The translations under genes and the position numbers were made by a program. A stretch of 64,000 bases of DNA from Kitasatospora kifunensis. Lineage in GTDB: Bacteria; Actinomycetota; Actinomycetes; Streptomycetales; Streptomycetaceae. This document shows, in pieces, positions 1 through 8,065 of the stretch. The stretch is from the NCBI RefSeq assembly GCF_014203855.1, contig NZ_JACHJV010000001.1:5952001-6016000 (forward strand), in the 5' to 3' direction. Within the stretch, counting starts at the first letter, position 1, and the number at the start of each line of letters is the position of its first letter. The notes below the pieces were generated by a model. It made no database searches. It was given only the letters and a program-made list of their open reading frames with translations, and was not told the DNA's origin.

Positions 1-2
1 GC

Positions 3-959
3 CAGTTGATCGGTTGGACCACCGCGGGCGCCTTGGTGGTCCCGCTCCTGGCGGGCTGCGGATTCGCGGTGGCGGTGCTGGCCGATCCCGCGCTGCGCGG
101 CACCGCGCCCACAGTGGCCCTCGTGCTGGTGCTCGCGGTCTCGTTGTCGGTCACTGCTGTGCCGGTGCTCGCGCGCATCCTCGAAGAGCAGGAGCTGATC
201 GACACCCCGGTTGGCAAGCTCTCGATGACGGTGGCGATGATCATCGACGTCGTGGGCTGGCTGCTGCTCGCGATCGCGCTCGGCCTGGCCGCGGGCGGGA
301 CGGGTGATGTGCCGCGGCTCGTCGCGGTGGTCGCCGCCGGACTGCTGGTGATGCTCTGCTTCGGGCGGCTGCTGCGCACCGCCGCCGTGACGGCGTTCCG
401 GGACCGCTTCGGCCCACTCACGGCCGTCCTGATCGGGACGGCTGGGCTGGTGGGTTCCTGGGCGTTCCAGAAGGAGGGGCTGACCGAGATCTTCGGCGCC
501 CTGCTGGTCGGGCTCGCCATCCCCGCCGACGGGTGGCACGGAGTAGCGAGCATGGCGACCCGGATCGGACGTCTGCTGGTGCCAGTGTTCTTCGTGGTCA
601 CCGGGATCTCCGTGTTCACCGGGCAGTTCGGCGCGACGCCGTGGTTCACGATCGTGCTCGCCCCTGTCCTGGGCATCATCGGCAAGGTCGGCGGCGGCTA
701 CCTGGGGGCCAGGCTTGGCGGTGCGCCGGCGTCCGACGCGGCGCGCGTCGGGATACTGGTCAACACCCGGGGCCTGACCGAACTGGTGGTGCTCCAGGCG
801 GGTTACAGCGCCGGAGTCATCACCGCTCCGGTGTTCCTCTCGCTGGTGATCATGGCGCTGGTGACCACGGCGATGACCGGACCGTGCTACGCCCTGCTCG
901 AACGACGTGCGGCATACCACTGGAATGTGGCGGCCCTGGCAGTGGAAGGCATCAAGTGA
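3..959 (+). CDS. Cation/proton antiporter, CPA2 family (5' end outside window)
   Basis: Integral membrane exchanger of the Kef/NapA-like monovalent cation:proton antiporter-2 family. The visible 318 codons are open from the window edge, so the N-terminus is missing; the TTG at position 6 is probably not the start. The protein is nearly all hydrophobic helices. The stretch SVTAVPVLARIL matches the conserved S-x-T-A-x-P-V helix of CPA2 exchangers, and NTRGLTELVVL resembles the later conserved helix. The stop lies 2 nt before the flavin reductase ATG, so the two are probably co-transcribed. Antiporters of this family recur at the edges of antibiotic clusters, where they are assumed to help export or ion balance; that role here is inference. 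Confidence 0.85.
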   Translation, partial: QLIGWTTAGALVVPLLAGCGFAVAVLADPALRGTAPTVALVLVLAVSLSVTAVPVLARILEEQELIDTPVGKLSMTVAMIIDVVGWLLLAIALGLAAGGTGDVPRLVAVVAAGLLVMLCFGRLLRTAAVTAFRDRFGPLTAVLIGTAGLVGSWAFQKEGLTEIFGALLVGLAIPADGWHGVASMATRIGRLLVPVFFVVTGISVFTGQFGATPWFTIVLAPVLGIIGKVGGGYLGARLGGAPASDAARVGILVNTRGLTELVVLQAGYSAGVITAPVFLSLVIMALVTTAMTGPCYALLERRAAYHWNVAALAVEGIK

Positions 960-961
960 CC

Positions 962-1507
962 ATGGCAGATTCCAGATTGGAGGGTGGCGCCGCAGGGCGC
1001 TCCAGCACTGTGACGGCAGTCACTTCCGCGCAGTTCCGTTCTCTGATGTCGACGTTCCCCAGCGGTGTGGCCATCGTGACCACACCGGACCTCGACGGGC
1101 AGCCATGGGGGATGACGTGCTCGTCGGTGTGCAGTGTCGCGGTGGAGCCGCCGACGTTGCTCGTCTGCCTCCGCGAGGGGAGCCCCACCCTGGCGGCGAT
1201 GCTGCGCAGCTCCACCTTCGCGGTCAACCTGCTGCACGCCCGCGCCAGGGCGGCGGCGGACCTCTTCGCCTCCGGAGCCCCTCATCGGTTCGACTTGGTG
1301 CGCTGGTCGGCCGACCTGGAGGCGGCTGGTCCGCATCTGACCGACGACGCACACGCGATCGCCGACTGCCGGATCAGCCAAACGGTCAGCGTCGGCGACC
1401 ACGTCGTGGTGTTCGGCGAGGTGTCCCGCGTGAAGCACCCGGCGACGGCCGACCGGTCGCCACTGCTGTACGGGCTACGGAAGTACGCGTCCTGGTCCGC
1501 TCTTTGA
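962..1507 (+). CDS. Flavin reductase (DIM6/NTAB-like) domain protein
   Basis: A 181-residue flavin reductase-like protein that would supply reduced FMN or FAD to a flavin-dependent monooxygenase or halogenase. The family pattern is visible: an N-terminal FRSLMSTFPSGVAIVTT segment, GMTCSSVCSVAVEPPTLLVC (flavin phosphate region), STFAVNLLH, and a C-terminal LLYGLRKYA. I chose the ATG at 962, which follows the antiporter stop by 2 nt, because the homologous part begins shortly after it; the longer open frame reaching back to 533 overlaps the antiporter. No flavin-dependent oxygenase or halogenase is present in the window, so the partner probably lies upstream. A strong hairpin follows the gene. 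Confidence 0.85.
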   Translation: MADSRLEGGAAGRSSTVTAVTSAQFRSLMSTFPSGVAIVTTPDLDGQPWGMTCSSVCSVAVEPPTLLVCLREGSPTLAAMLRSSTFAVNLLHARARAAADLFASGAPHRFDLVRWSADLEAAGPHLTDDAHAIADCRISQTVSVGDHVVVFGEVSRVKHPATADRSPLLYGLRKYASWSAL

Positions 1508-1593
1508 ATCATCTGGAGAACTTCCGCCGGCGAAGCGTCGGCTAGGTGAGTTCTCCAGCTCCTGACCGCTCTTCTGACTGGTGGTCGCCTCGG

Positions 1594-1639
1594 AAGGCCG
1601 GTCCGTGCGGGTCGTTGGTGACTCGCACGGACCGGCTTT
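1594..1639 (+). terminator. Hairpin terminator after the flavin reductase
   Basis: A perfect 13-bp inverted repeat (GCCGGTCCGTGCG at 1597-1609, its complement at 1624-1636) with a 14-nt loop, extended by A/T pairs and followed by TTT. It ends the antiporter-flavin reductase transcript. Confidence 0.85.
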
Positions 1640-1867
1640 CGCGTGTTTCCCGTGCCGTTGGGGAACACGCGCCTGGTCGGCCGCACGGGGGGACGAACCG
1701 ACCGCTGAGGATTCCGGTATGGCGTTCTCGCGTGCCTCAAGTGAAGCACCCCACCGCCGGGTCGCGCGGTAGTGCTGGTTGTAAGAAACCAGTATCGCTA
1801 GCTATAACGAGCCCGTGCGCGGACTGGTCCCACCCCGTGAGCGGCCATAGGCAAGCGGATCAACGCA

Positions 1868-1918
1868 GTGGGCGGTGCGTGCGGCGGTGGACCGTCCATC
1901 GCCGCACGCACCGCCCAC
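1868..1918. terminator. 19-bp perfect hairpin, likely terminator of the mbtH transcript
   Basis: Arms GTGGGCGGTGCGTGCGGCG (1868-1886) and its exact complement (1900-1918) enclose a 13-nt loop. It lies just past the 3' end of the minus-strand mbtH gene and in a gap between convergent genes, so it can terminate either strand. There is no clear U-run, which is common for actinomycete terminators. Confidence 0.75.
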
Positions 1919-1985
1919 GGACCGGATCGGCCGGCATCAGCGGCTCGAGTCCGATCAACTGCTCAATCCGTCAACGCGGCACGCC

Positions 1986-2201
1986 TCAGTGCCGGCCCAT
2001 CGCCTCCGCGAGGCTCCTGGGCCGCATGTCGGTCCAGTGCGTCTCGACGTAGTCGAGCGCCGACTGCCGGTCGGTCTCGGGCAGGGCGACCACCCAACCC
2101 TCGGGTGTCTCAGCGAAGGACGGCCAAAGGGAGTGCTGGCCCTCATCGTTGACCAGCACGAGGTAGGTGCCGTCCGGGTTCTCAAACGGGTTGGTGCTCA
2201 T
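1986..2201 (-). CDS. MbtH-like protein
   Basis: A 71-residue MbtH-family protein, the small cofactor that binds and activates or solubilises NRPS adenylation domains. The signature is complete: NPFEN near the start, YLVLVNDEGQHSLWP, PEGW and YVETHWTDMRP. I chose the ATG at 2201 because GAAGGGA sits 5 nt upstream and the conserved N-terminus begins there; the longer frame adds 38 unrelated residues. It is transcribed away from the biosynthetic genes, apart from the NRPS genes at 10.9-25.9 kb it should serve. A second, different MbtH gene lies at 47492. Confidence 0.95.
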   Translation of the reverse strand: MSTNPFENPDGTYLVLVNDEGQHSLWPSFAETPEGWVVALPETDRQSALDYVETHWTDMRPRSLAEAMGRH

Positions 2202-2514
2202 GACTTTCCCTTCGTGGGTTGTGGTCGCTCCGCGAGTTCGGCCGCCGACAGTGCGAGTGCCTGCACAGTTCGCGCCGGGGCGGCGCGCGGTGTCGAAGCC
2301 CCTCCTCGCCCTCATCGGGCCGGAGGGGCCTGGCTGGGTGCGCCGGCGAAGTGGCCGCGTACGGGCCGTACTTGGACGTTTCGCCGGCGCGGCCGAGGGC
2401 CCCGGCCGAACTTGGGGGAATCGCGCGCCCGGCGGGAACCGTCAGACCGGCGCTAGGCGTGTCGTGATCCGATCCAGCCGGATCCACACGAGAGCCCCTG
2501 GGCTTTCGCCGCAC
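2202..2514. other. Gap between mbtH and the ArsR-type regulator
   Basis: No gene recognised. The stretch must hold the mbtH promoter (minus strand). One hairpin is visible around 2297-2330, where CCCCTCC pairs with GGAGGGG around an inner GCCC/GGGC. I cannot pick out convincing promoter boxes. Confidence 0.45.
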
Positions 2515-3411
2515 TCAGGACGCCCTGCTTGAATGCCGCTGCCGCAGCAGCGCCACGCCGAGCGGCGTCAGCGAGTGAAGCGCCGTGTTGCGCTTGCGGG
2601 CCGTCGTGACCAGTCCCGCCTTGCGTAGCACCGTGGCGTGCTTGCTGGCGCCGGCCAGCGAGATGTTCAGTCGCTGCGAAAGCTCACCTGTAGTGCAGCT
2701 CTCCGACAGCATTTGGAGCGCGGCGGCGCGCGTGTGGCCGACCAAGGCGCCCAGCGCTTGCTCGCCACCGCCGTACTGACCCCAGAACTCGGACTCGGTC
2801 GCCGCGTCCACAGGCACCGAGAAGACCAGGACGGGAACCCCGATCTCCTGGAGATCGTCCAGAACCATGCACGCCTTGCCTCCCAGGAACAGCGACGGAC
2901 ACAGCACGAGCCCGCGCCCGTTGAGGTGCACATCACGATCTGGCTCCCCCGCCACCTCCAGGACCGGGGGCTTCCAGTTCAGACTCGGGTGGAGGTTGTC
3001 CAGCAGGGCGTGCATACCGTTGGCGATGCCGATCCGGCCGCTGGCGTCGCGCACCGAGGCCAGGTGACCGCGCGTCTGCCGCCAGTGTGGCAACACGGCC
3101 ACCTGGCAGAACTCGAACAATGTCGCCCGCGCCTGCTGACGGGCCCGCTCGTCGCCCCCGAGCTCGGGGTTGCCGCCCGAGTGCAGCTTGAGCAACGGCA
3201 GCAGCTCGTCCGCGGCGTAACGGTCGGCGAGCTGCTCGACTTCGGCGACCCGGGTGCCGAGCTGTTCCCGAACGCCTTTGCGCCAGCCGTGGAAGCTGGC
3301 ACTTCCCTGTCTGCCGAACTGCTTCAGCGCGAATGCGCTTTCGACGACAGGGCCTAAAGTGGAAATCATGCTTAATTGCGCGAGATCGTCAACCGTGAAG
3401 TGGATCCTCAA
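2515..3411 (-). CDS. ArsR-type winged-helix transcriptional regulator (DUF5937-like)
   Basis: A 298-residue regulator. The C-terminal 80 residues form an ArsR-type winged helix: LVGHTRAAALQML, then CTTGELSQRLNISLAGASKHATVLRKAGLV as the recognition helix and wing region. The long N-terminal part resembles the DUF5937 domain that often precedes this helix in actinomycetes. I prefer the TTG at 3411: the protein then begins with RIHFTVDDLAQ, the usual beginning of this family, and a G-rich stretch lies just upstream; the frame itself stays open to 3528. Two TTA leucine codons occur at residues 13 and 19, which would make translation bldA-dependent in a streptomycete. It is the only obvious pathway regulator of the first locus. 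Confidence 0.75.
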   Translation of the reverse strand: MRIHFTVDDLAQLSMISTLGPVVESAFALKQFGRQGSASFHGWRKGVREQLGTRVAEVEQLADRYAADELLPLLKLHSGGNPELGGDERARQQARATLFEFCQVAVLPHWRQTRGHLASVRDASGRIGIANGMHALLDNLHPSLNWKPPVLEVAGEPDRDVHLNGRGLVLCPSLFLGGKACMVLDDLQEIGVPVLVFSVPVDAATESEFWGQYGGGEQALGALVGHTRAAALQMLSESCTTGELSQRLNISLAGASKHATVLRKAGLVTTARKRNTALHSLTPLGVALLRQRHSSRAS

Positions 3412-3523
3412 ATCCCCGCCCCCCGAACGCGTCAATTCTGGTGGGTCGATACTTCGGCGTGCCACCGCGATCCGTCGAGCTACGGCACGTGCCCGACGGT
3501 CGAAGTACGCGGGAGCAGCCCGC

Positions 3524-3553
3524 GCCATACACGCTGTGGTCGATCCATGTCAA
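3524..3553 (-). promoter_or_regulatory. Possible sigma-70-type promoter for the ArsR-type regulator
   Basis: On the minus strand, TTGACA (3553-3548) and TATGGC (3529-3524) are separated by 18 nt, about 110 nt upstream of the TTG start. The -35 box is perfect and the -10 box is weak. Confidence 0.35.
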
Positions 3554-3572
3554 CCCTTACCAGCGGCCCCAG

Positions 3573-3589
3573 TTGACCCTTAGTGTCAA
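3573..3589. promoter_or_regulatory. Dyad TTGAC-N7-GTCAA, possible operator
   Basis: TTGACCCTTAGTGTCAA is a 17-bp element with perfect 5-bp arms, just upstream of the proposed promoter of the ArsR-type regulator. A related GTCAACCCTTA occurs at 3549-3559. ArsR proteins bind such inverted repeats, so autoregulation is plausible but unproven. Confidence 0.35.
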
Positions 3590-3652
3590 AACGATAGGAC
3601 GACAGTGATGATAGCAGTATCGAGTAACGAGGATCACGGGGTGTAATACTGA

Positions 3653-4321
3653 TCACGTTTCCCTGGTGTTGACATGTGCCCGCTCGACTTGAAAAAATCC
3701 GCCACTTTTCCCAGTCCCCCCGGACGCGACGGACGACTGTGCTGCCGCAGTCGCGGCACAGCCGGGTGAGAGCGCGCAGGGCACTGGTCCGTCCGACCGG
3801 GCAGTCGCCTGCCCCGTCGCGCAGACCGCGTGCTCGAAGTCCGCACAGACGCCGGCTACGGCGTCGGCGTCCTTGCCGGGCGGCTGAGGTCGTGACCGGG
3901 ATGGTCGAAGAGGCCGTGGTCGAAGAAGACGGCGAGGATCCGGCTGGTGGACACCCGTCGCAGCTGGTGCTGGACATCGCTGGCGCCTGGGGTCAGTCGA
4001 GCCCGTGCCGGCCCGCCGTTCGGCGTGGGTCGCCATCCGAAGGCGAACCGCAGGCCATCGCAGACGCTGCGGTCCGCCTCCAGGTTGACCACCCGCTCGG
4101 GGGTCGGGGCCACAAGCCGGCCCGGCGGTGGCGGTCACGGTGCGGCCCGACGGGCCTCGTCGGACCCGTAGGTCGAAGAAGTCCGGCGCGCAAGCCCGGC
4201 CGGCCGGCTCGAAGACAGGCGCCGGGTCCGCGAACACTCCGTCAGAAAATACGGCATAACCGGCATCACGAAGGCCGACTCGAATAGGCGGCAGCATAAA
4301 CGCCGAGCTCAGCCAGTACAC
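3653..4321 (-). pseudogene. Possible degenerate gene, frame broken
   Basis: Protein-like sequence on the minus strand changes frame. It begins in the frame starting at 4321 (VGLRDAGYAVFSDGVFADP, then DFFDLRVRR). It appears to continue in another frame (PERVVNLEADRSVCDGLRF, then TPGASDVQHQLRRV) and perhaps ends in the first frame again (ADAVAGVCADFEHAVC). I do not recognise the family. Balanced hydrophobic and acidic content in each piece is the only support, so it could equally be chance open frames in GC-rich DNA. Confidence 0.25.
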
Positions 4322-4634
4322 ACACCAGCAGCCTCGCTGTTTTCCTCAGCGGTAAAACTCCTCCCGTCGACCGGGCAGTTTCGCATAAGGGCGCCCCCGT
4401 CGACGCCGATCCGCACGGCCCGCGTCGGTCTTTGAACGACAAGGCAACTTCCTTGAGGGGGTTCGTGGCCCGCGCATAGCCTGATCTTGCGGAAATCAAA
4501 AAGGCTGTACTTCCCAGCCGTGGCCGAGTGCTCCCGCCCATCGTCGCGTCGCCCGCTCTTGCGACTCGAAAAACGGGCGCAATCGGTTCGTTTCGTGACC
4601 GTGTGACCGCCGGAGACGATGTGGAGACCGAGTG

Positions 4635-5633
4635 ATGCTACCCAGCGCGTTGGAAAAAGCGATCTACGGCGTGTACGCGACAACTGCGGTCCACTTGGCG
4701 GACAAGCACGGTGTCTTCGGGTTCCTCATCACCCAGGAGGCGCCCACCGGCAAGATCGCCACCGCGCTCGGGCTCGACGAGGAGACCCTCGACCGGTTGC
4801 TGGTCCTCCTCGACTCCTTCGGAGTCATCGAGCAGAACGAGCACGGTGCCTACTTCGTTTCTGCGGAAATGGCACCGTTCGTCGACCCCCGGAGTCCACG
4901 CTCCGTCGGTGGCTTTCTCAGTCACGTGATGAACAGCACCGTCGGCCGACTGCCGCAGCTGGACGACTACCTGACGGCCGGGAAGTCGGCCGTGGACGCC
5001 GCCCTGCCTGCCCCGTTCGACGTCATGTACAGGACTCCGAAGCTCACTGAGGAGTTCCTGGCGGCTATGTGGCAGCTCACCTACGACGTCTCCCGCGAAC
5101 TGGTGCCCATGGCTGGGCTGACCGGGGTCCGGCACCTGGTGGACATCGGCGGCGCGAGCGGACCGTTCTGCGTAGCCGCGCTGGAGGCGACCCCCGGCCT
5201 GCAGGCCACGGTGTACGAGCTGCCCGAGGTCGGCCCGTACGTGGCCGGCACCGTCGAGAAGTACGGCCTGCAGGGCAGGCTGGACTTCGCCGCAGGCGAC
5301 TTCCACCGCGACGAGTTCCCGCCGACCGAGTGCGTCGCGTTCGGCTACATCCTCTCCGGCTGGACCGACGAGATCGGCCTGGAGCTGTTGCGCAAGGCAT
5401 ACCGCGCATGCGCCGACGGCGGTCGAGCCCTGGTCATGGACCGCCTGTTCGACGACGACCGTCGCGGGCCGCTACCCACCGCGGTGATGAACCTGTCGAT
5501 GCATGTCGAGGCGAAGGGCAGGCACCGGACCGCGGCGGAGTACATCGGCCTGCTGGAGAGCGCGGGGTTCGTCGACTGCGAGGTGCACCGCTCCACCCAG
5601 GACAAGCAGTTGGTCATCGGTCACAAGAGGTGA
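4635..5633 (+). CDS. SAM-dependent methyltransferase, COMT/SfmM-like family
   Basis: A 332-residue class I methyltransferase of the O-methyltransferase (plant COMT-like) family. The N-terminal 100 residues are a helical winged-helix dimerisation domain (KAIYGVYATTAVHLADKHG). Motif I is LVDIGGASGPFCVAAL, followed by the acidic end of beta-2 in TVYELPEV and by GDFHRDEFP. In the later catalytic segment the usual H-x-W-x-D reads GYILSGWTDE, so the usual general base His is not obvious. GGAG lies 8 nt before this ATG; a GTG one codon earlier is equally possible. Close relatives methylate oxygen or aromatic carbon of tyrosine-derived precursors; the substrate here is unknown. The heme protein gene starts 58 nt downstream, so they likely act in one precursor pathway. 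Confidence 0.85.
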   Translation: MLPSALEKAIYGVYATTAVHLADKHGVFGFLITQEAPTGKIATALGLDEETLDRLLVLLDSFGVIEQNEHGAYFVSAEMAPFVDPRSPRSVGGFLSHVMNSTVGRLPQLDDYLTAGKSAVDAALPAPFDVMYRTPKLTEEFLAAMWQLTYDVSRELVPMAGLTGVRHLVDIGGASGPFCVAALEATPGLQATVYELPEVGPYVAGTVEKYGLQGRLDFAAGDFHRDEFPPTECVAFGYILSGWTDEIGLELLRKAYRACADGGRALVMDRLFDDDRRGPLPTAVMNLSMHVEAKGRHRTAAEYIGLLESAGFVDCEVHRSTQDKQLVIGHKR

Positions 5634-5691
5634 AACGTCATGCCACGGGTCGGCGGCGACCCGTGGTCCTGAGTGCAGCCCTGGAGGACGA

Positions 5692-6846
5692 ATGGAAACC
5701 GCACCGGCGTCCCTGCAATTTTCGGGACGATGCGACGAGATCGCACAACTTCAAGAGAAGGCGGGCCGACAGGCGCTGACCGCGGATGAGCGCGACCTGC
5801 TGGCTAAGCTCTACGAGGAGACGTACACCGATCAGACAGCTGCCGGCGAGGTTGTGCGGCTGCTGACCCGGTCGTTCAGCCGGGAGCCCATCCCCCCGTA
5901 CTACCGTTACGCCAACCTGCACGTCTACTCGTGGTACCTCGACCTGCATCCGACCGAGCCCGTGGCCGGCGCCGTGCTGGCCCTGGAGGCGACGCTGGCC
6001 GACCTGGGCGCGATCGAGCGGCGCGCCGCTCCCCGGCTGACCGAGGCCGACCACACGGAGGAGCGGTTACGAAGGCTGGACGCGCTGCGCGAGCAGGTCG
6101 GCCGGCTGCGGGTGGAGACCGGCGGCGACACTACGGCGGCTGAGATAATCGACCGGGCGCGCGACGACAGCCTGGCGCGTTGGCAGGCATTCGTGCTGAC
6201 CCGCTGCTCCGGCTTCCTCGCCTCGGGTGACCACCACGAGAACATCTTCCTGCGCTCGGTGCAGGCGTGTGAACTGGCCTTCTACCTGATCCGCTACTTC
6301 ACCGTGAGAGCGAGGACGTCCATCGCGCGCGCCGACGGCCAAGCGCCCGCGCTGATGGCGCAGCTGGCCCACTACGCGGAACTGCCCAACCAGATCTTCC
6401 ACGTGTTGCAGACTCTCACACCCGATCTGTTCCTGACGTTCCGCGACGCCACCGGCGAGGCCAGCGCCGTCCAGTCGCTGAACTACCACATGATGGAACT
6501 GGTGATGTACGGCTACGACGCGCGCAAGGTCGAGGCGTACTCGAAGTTCGAGCACCTGTACGAATTGACCGTGCCGCCGTTGCGCTCCGTGCGTCCGCTA
6601 CGAGATGCGGTGCTCAAGGCGGTCGATCCGGAGCTGACCGAGATGCTCTCCGCGGTCGAACGCACGCTGCTGACCTTTCGCGGCAGACACTACGGATTCG
6701 GTCGTCGTTACCTGCCCGGAATGGCGGGGTCCGGCGGCACCGAAGGCGCCGGCTACCTGAGGCGGTTCGTCCACAAGGACAACTTGACCCCTGAGCCCAT
6801 CACCACCGCTCCCGGACTCGACCTGCTCGGATTCGCGTTCCGCTGA
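5692..6846 (+). CDS. Tryptophan-2,3-dioxygenase-superfamily heme oxygenase
   Basis: A 384-residue, mostly helical protein related to tryptophan 2,3-dioxygenase and the histidine-ligated heme-dependent aromatic oxygenases. FRDATGEASAVQSLNYHMMELVMYG corresponds to the FR..(S/T)G..S..Q...IE segment that lines the active site. RGRHYGFGRRYLP followed by GSGGTEGAGYLRRF matches the proximal-histidine and GTGGS-x-G-x-x-YLR region. It is about 100 residues longer than a typical bacterial dioxygenase, closer to the aromatic hydroxylases of secondary metabolism. ATG chosen because GGAGGACGA is directly upstream. It has one TTA codon (residue 126). A role in making an oxidised, methylated aromatic building block with the preceding methyltransferase is inference. 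Confidence 0.75.
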   Translation: METAPASLQFSGRCDEIAQLQEKAGRQALTADERDLLAKLYEETYTDQTAAGEVVRLLTRSFSREPIPPYYRYANLHVYSWYLDLHPTEPVAGAVLALEATLADLGAIERRAAPRLTEADHTEERLRRLDALREQVGRLRVETGGDTTAAEIIDRARDDSLARWQAFVLTRCSGFLASGDHHENIFLRSVQACELAFYLIRYFTVRARTSIARADGQAPALMAQLAHYAELPNQIFHVLQTLTPDLFLTFRDATGEASAVQSLNYHMMELVMYGYDARKVEAYSKFEHLYELTVPPLRSVRPLRDAVLKAVDPELTEMLSAVERTLLTFRGRHYGFGRRYLPGMAGSGGTEGAGYLRRFVHKDNLTPEPITTAPGLDLLGFAFR

Positions 6847-7306
6847 TCACCCGTTACACCGCTGGCCGCTGGCGTCTCGGAGTCGAAGCCTGGCCGTCGG
6901 TTGCGTGTGTCGTCCCGCGAACATCCCGCTCTTGTCGGTCACTGCTGGTCAGAGGGAGGTGTCGCAGTCCTGGGCGCGTCGGCGTTTAACCGCCCGGACA
7001 TGTTCTTTCTGGCCCGCGCCTGCTGGGCGAACCGATCGGCTGGCGCCCGGCAGGACGGCCGGACCTGCTTTTCGCGCCCTCGGCAGATTCGTTTCTCATA
7101 TGCGAGAAGACGACAGAAAGGTGGCCCGGGTAGAGTGGCTCAGTTGTCTCGAAGAAGGCCTGCGAGTTCGTGTCGTCAGCGGAGGGATATTCACGGTGCT
7201 CACTTAGGCCATGAATTCATCATGGCCTGTACGGAGTCTTTTTCGATTGACCCTTGATTAGTGGAAGGGCAGCAAGCGGCGGCACGGTCTCGGGTATGCT
7301 CCCGGC
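6847..7306. other. 460-nt gap upstream of the ABC exporter
   Basis: No convincing gene; short open frames here lack family features. The 3' end holds the TATGCT box described separately. Confidence 0.55.
7295..7300 (+). promoter_or_regulatory. -10 box placed for a leaderless ABC-transporter mRNA
   Basis: TATGCT fits the actinomycete TANNNT -10 pattern and ends 6 nt before the ATG at 7307, so transcription would start at or next to the start codon. The bases between (CCCGGC) hold no Shine-Dalgarno sequence. No good -35 box is seen. Confidence 0.5.
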
Positions 7307-8065
7307 ATGTCTCATTCTGCGCTGCGCGCCACACCCGCCGACTGGTCGATCCGCTTAGACTCGGTGTCCAAAGTGCATGGTTCGACAAAGAGCCCTGTGC
7401 AGGCGCTGGATGCCGTGAGCATCGAACTGCACCGCGGCACCTTTACGGCCGTAATGGGACCGTCCGGTTCCGGTAAGAGCACCTTTCTCAACTGCGCGGC
7501 TGGCTTGGACCGGCCGACCTCGGGTTCGGTCTGGCTGGGCGACGTCGAACTGTCGGGCCTCGACGAGGTCCAGCTCACCGAGCTGCGACGTGAGCGGATA
7601 GGCTTCATCTTCCAGGCCTACAACCTGCTGAGCTCACTGACCGTGGAGGAGAACGTCACGCTGCCGTTGCGGCTCGCGAACCGCAAGACCGACAGCGCGT
7701 TCCTGCACCAGGTACTCACCGCGGTCGGCCTCGGCGAGCACCTCAAGCGGCGGCCGAGCGAACTCTCCGGCGGTCAGCAGCAGCGAGTCGCGATCGCCCG
7801 CGCGTTGATCACCCACCCGGACGTGGTGGTCGCGGACGAGCCGACCGGAGCACTGGACTCCCACTCCAGCAAGCAGGTCCTGGAACTGCTGCGAAACGTC
7901 GTGGACAGCATGGGGCAGACGGTGCTGATGGTCACTCACGACCCGGTGGCCGCCTCCTACGCCGACTCGGTCGTGTTCCTGGCCGACGGCAGACTCGCGG
8001 GCGAGCTGCACCGACCCACCTCGGAGCAGGTCGCGTCGCGCATGACGCACCTGGGCGAGTGGTGA
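7307..8065 (+). CDS. ABC transporter ATP-binding protein (MacB/LolD-like)
   Basis: A 252-residue ATPase that powers the permease encoded next. Walker A is GPSGSGKST, the Q-loop is FIFQAYNLL, the signature is LSGGQQQR, Walker B is VVVADEPTGALDS and the switch histidine is in VTHDP. This arrangement is typical of MacB/LolD/FtsE-type ATPases that work with FtsX-like permeases. Residue 17 is encoded by the rare codon TTA (7355-7357). The stop overlaps the permease GTG by 4 nt, so translation is coupled. Given its place between tailoring genes and NRPS genes, it probably exports the peptide or gives self-resistance. Confidence 0.93.
   Translation: MSHSALRATPADWSIRLDSVSKVHGSTKSPVQALDAVSIELHRGTFTAVMGPSGSGKSTFLNCAAGLDRPTSGSVWLGDVELSGLDEVQLTELRRERIGFIFQAYNLLSSLTVEENVTLPLRLANRKTDSAFLHQVLTAVGLGEHLKRRPSELSGGQQQRVAIARALITHPDVVVADEPTGALDSHSSKQVLELLRNVVDSMGQTVLMVTHDPVAASYADSVVFLADGRLAGELHRPTSEQVASRMTHLGEW

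Larger units (their letters stand above)
1508..1985. other. Intergenic gap between convergent genes
   Basis: Apart from the two hairpins, I see no credible gene in this 478-nt stretch. The open frames here have no ribosome binding site and no recognisable domain. Confidence 0.6.
3412..4634. other. 1.2-kb gap without an intact gene
   Basis: This divergent region separates the regulator from the methyltransferase. It holds the promoter and dyad listed separately and a coding-like minus-strand stretch at about 3653-4321. No intact gene with a recognisable domain was found. Confidence 0.5.

Noticed and set aside
5503..5691. Earlier start for the heme protein inside the methyltransferase gene
   Set aside because: The added 63 residues are the shifted frame of the methyltransferase; GGAGGACGA directly before 5692 fixes the start.
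6901..7257. A 118-codon frame between the heme protein and ABC genes
   Set aside because: Arg/Ser-rich sequence with no homology pattern and no ribosome binding site.
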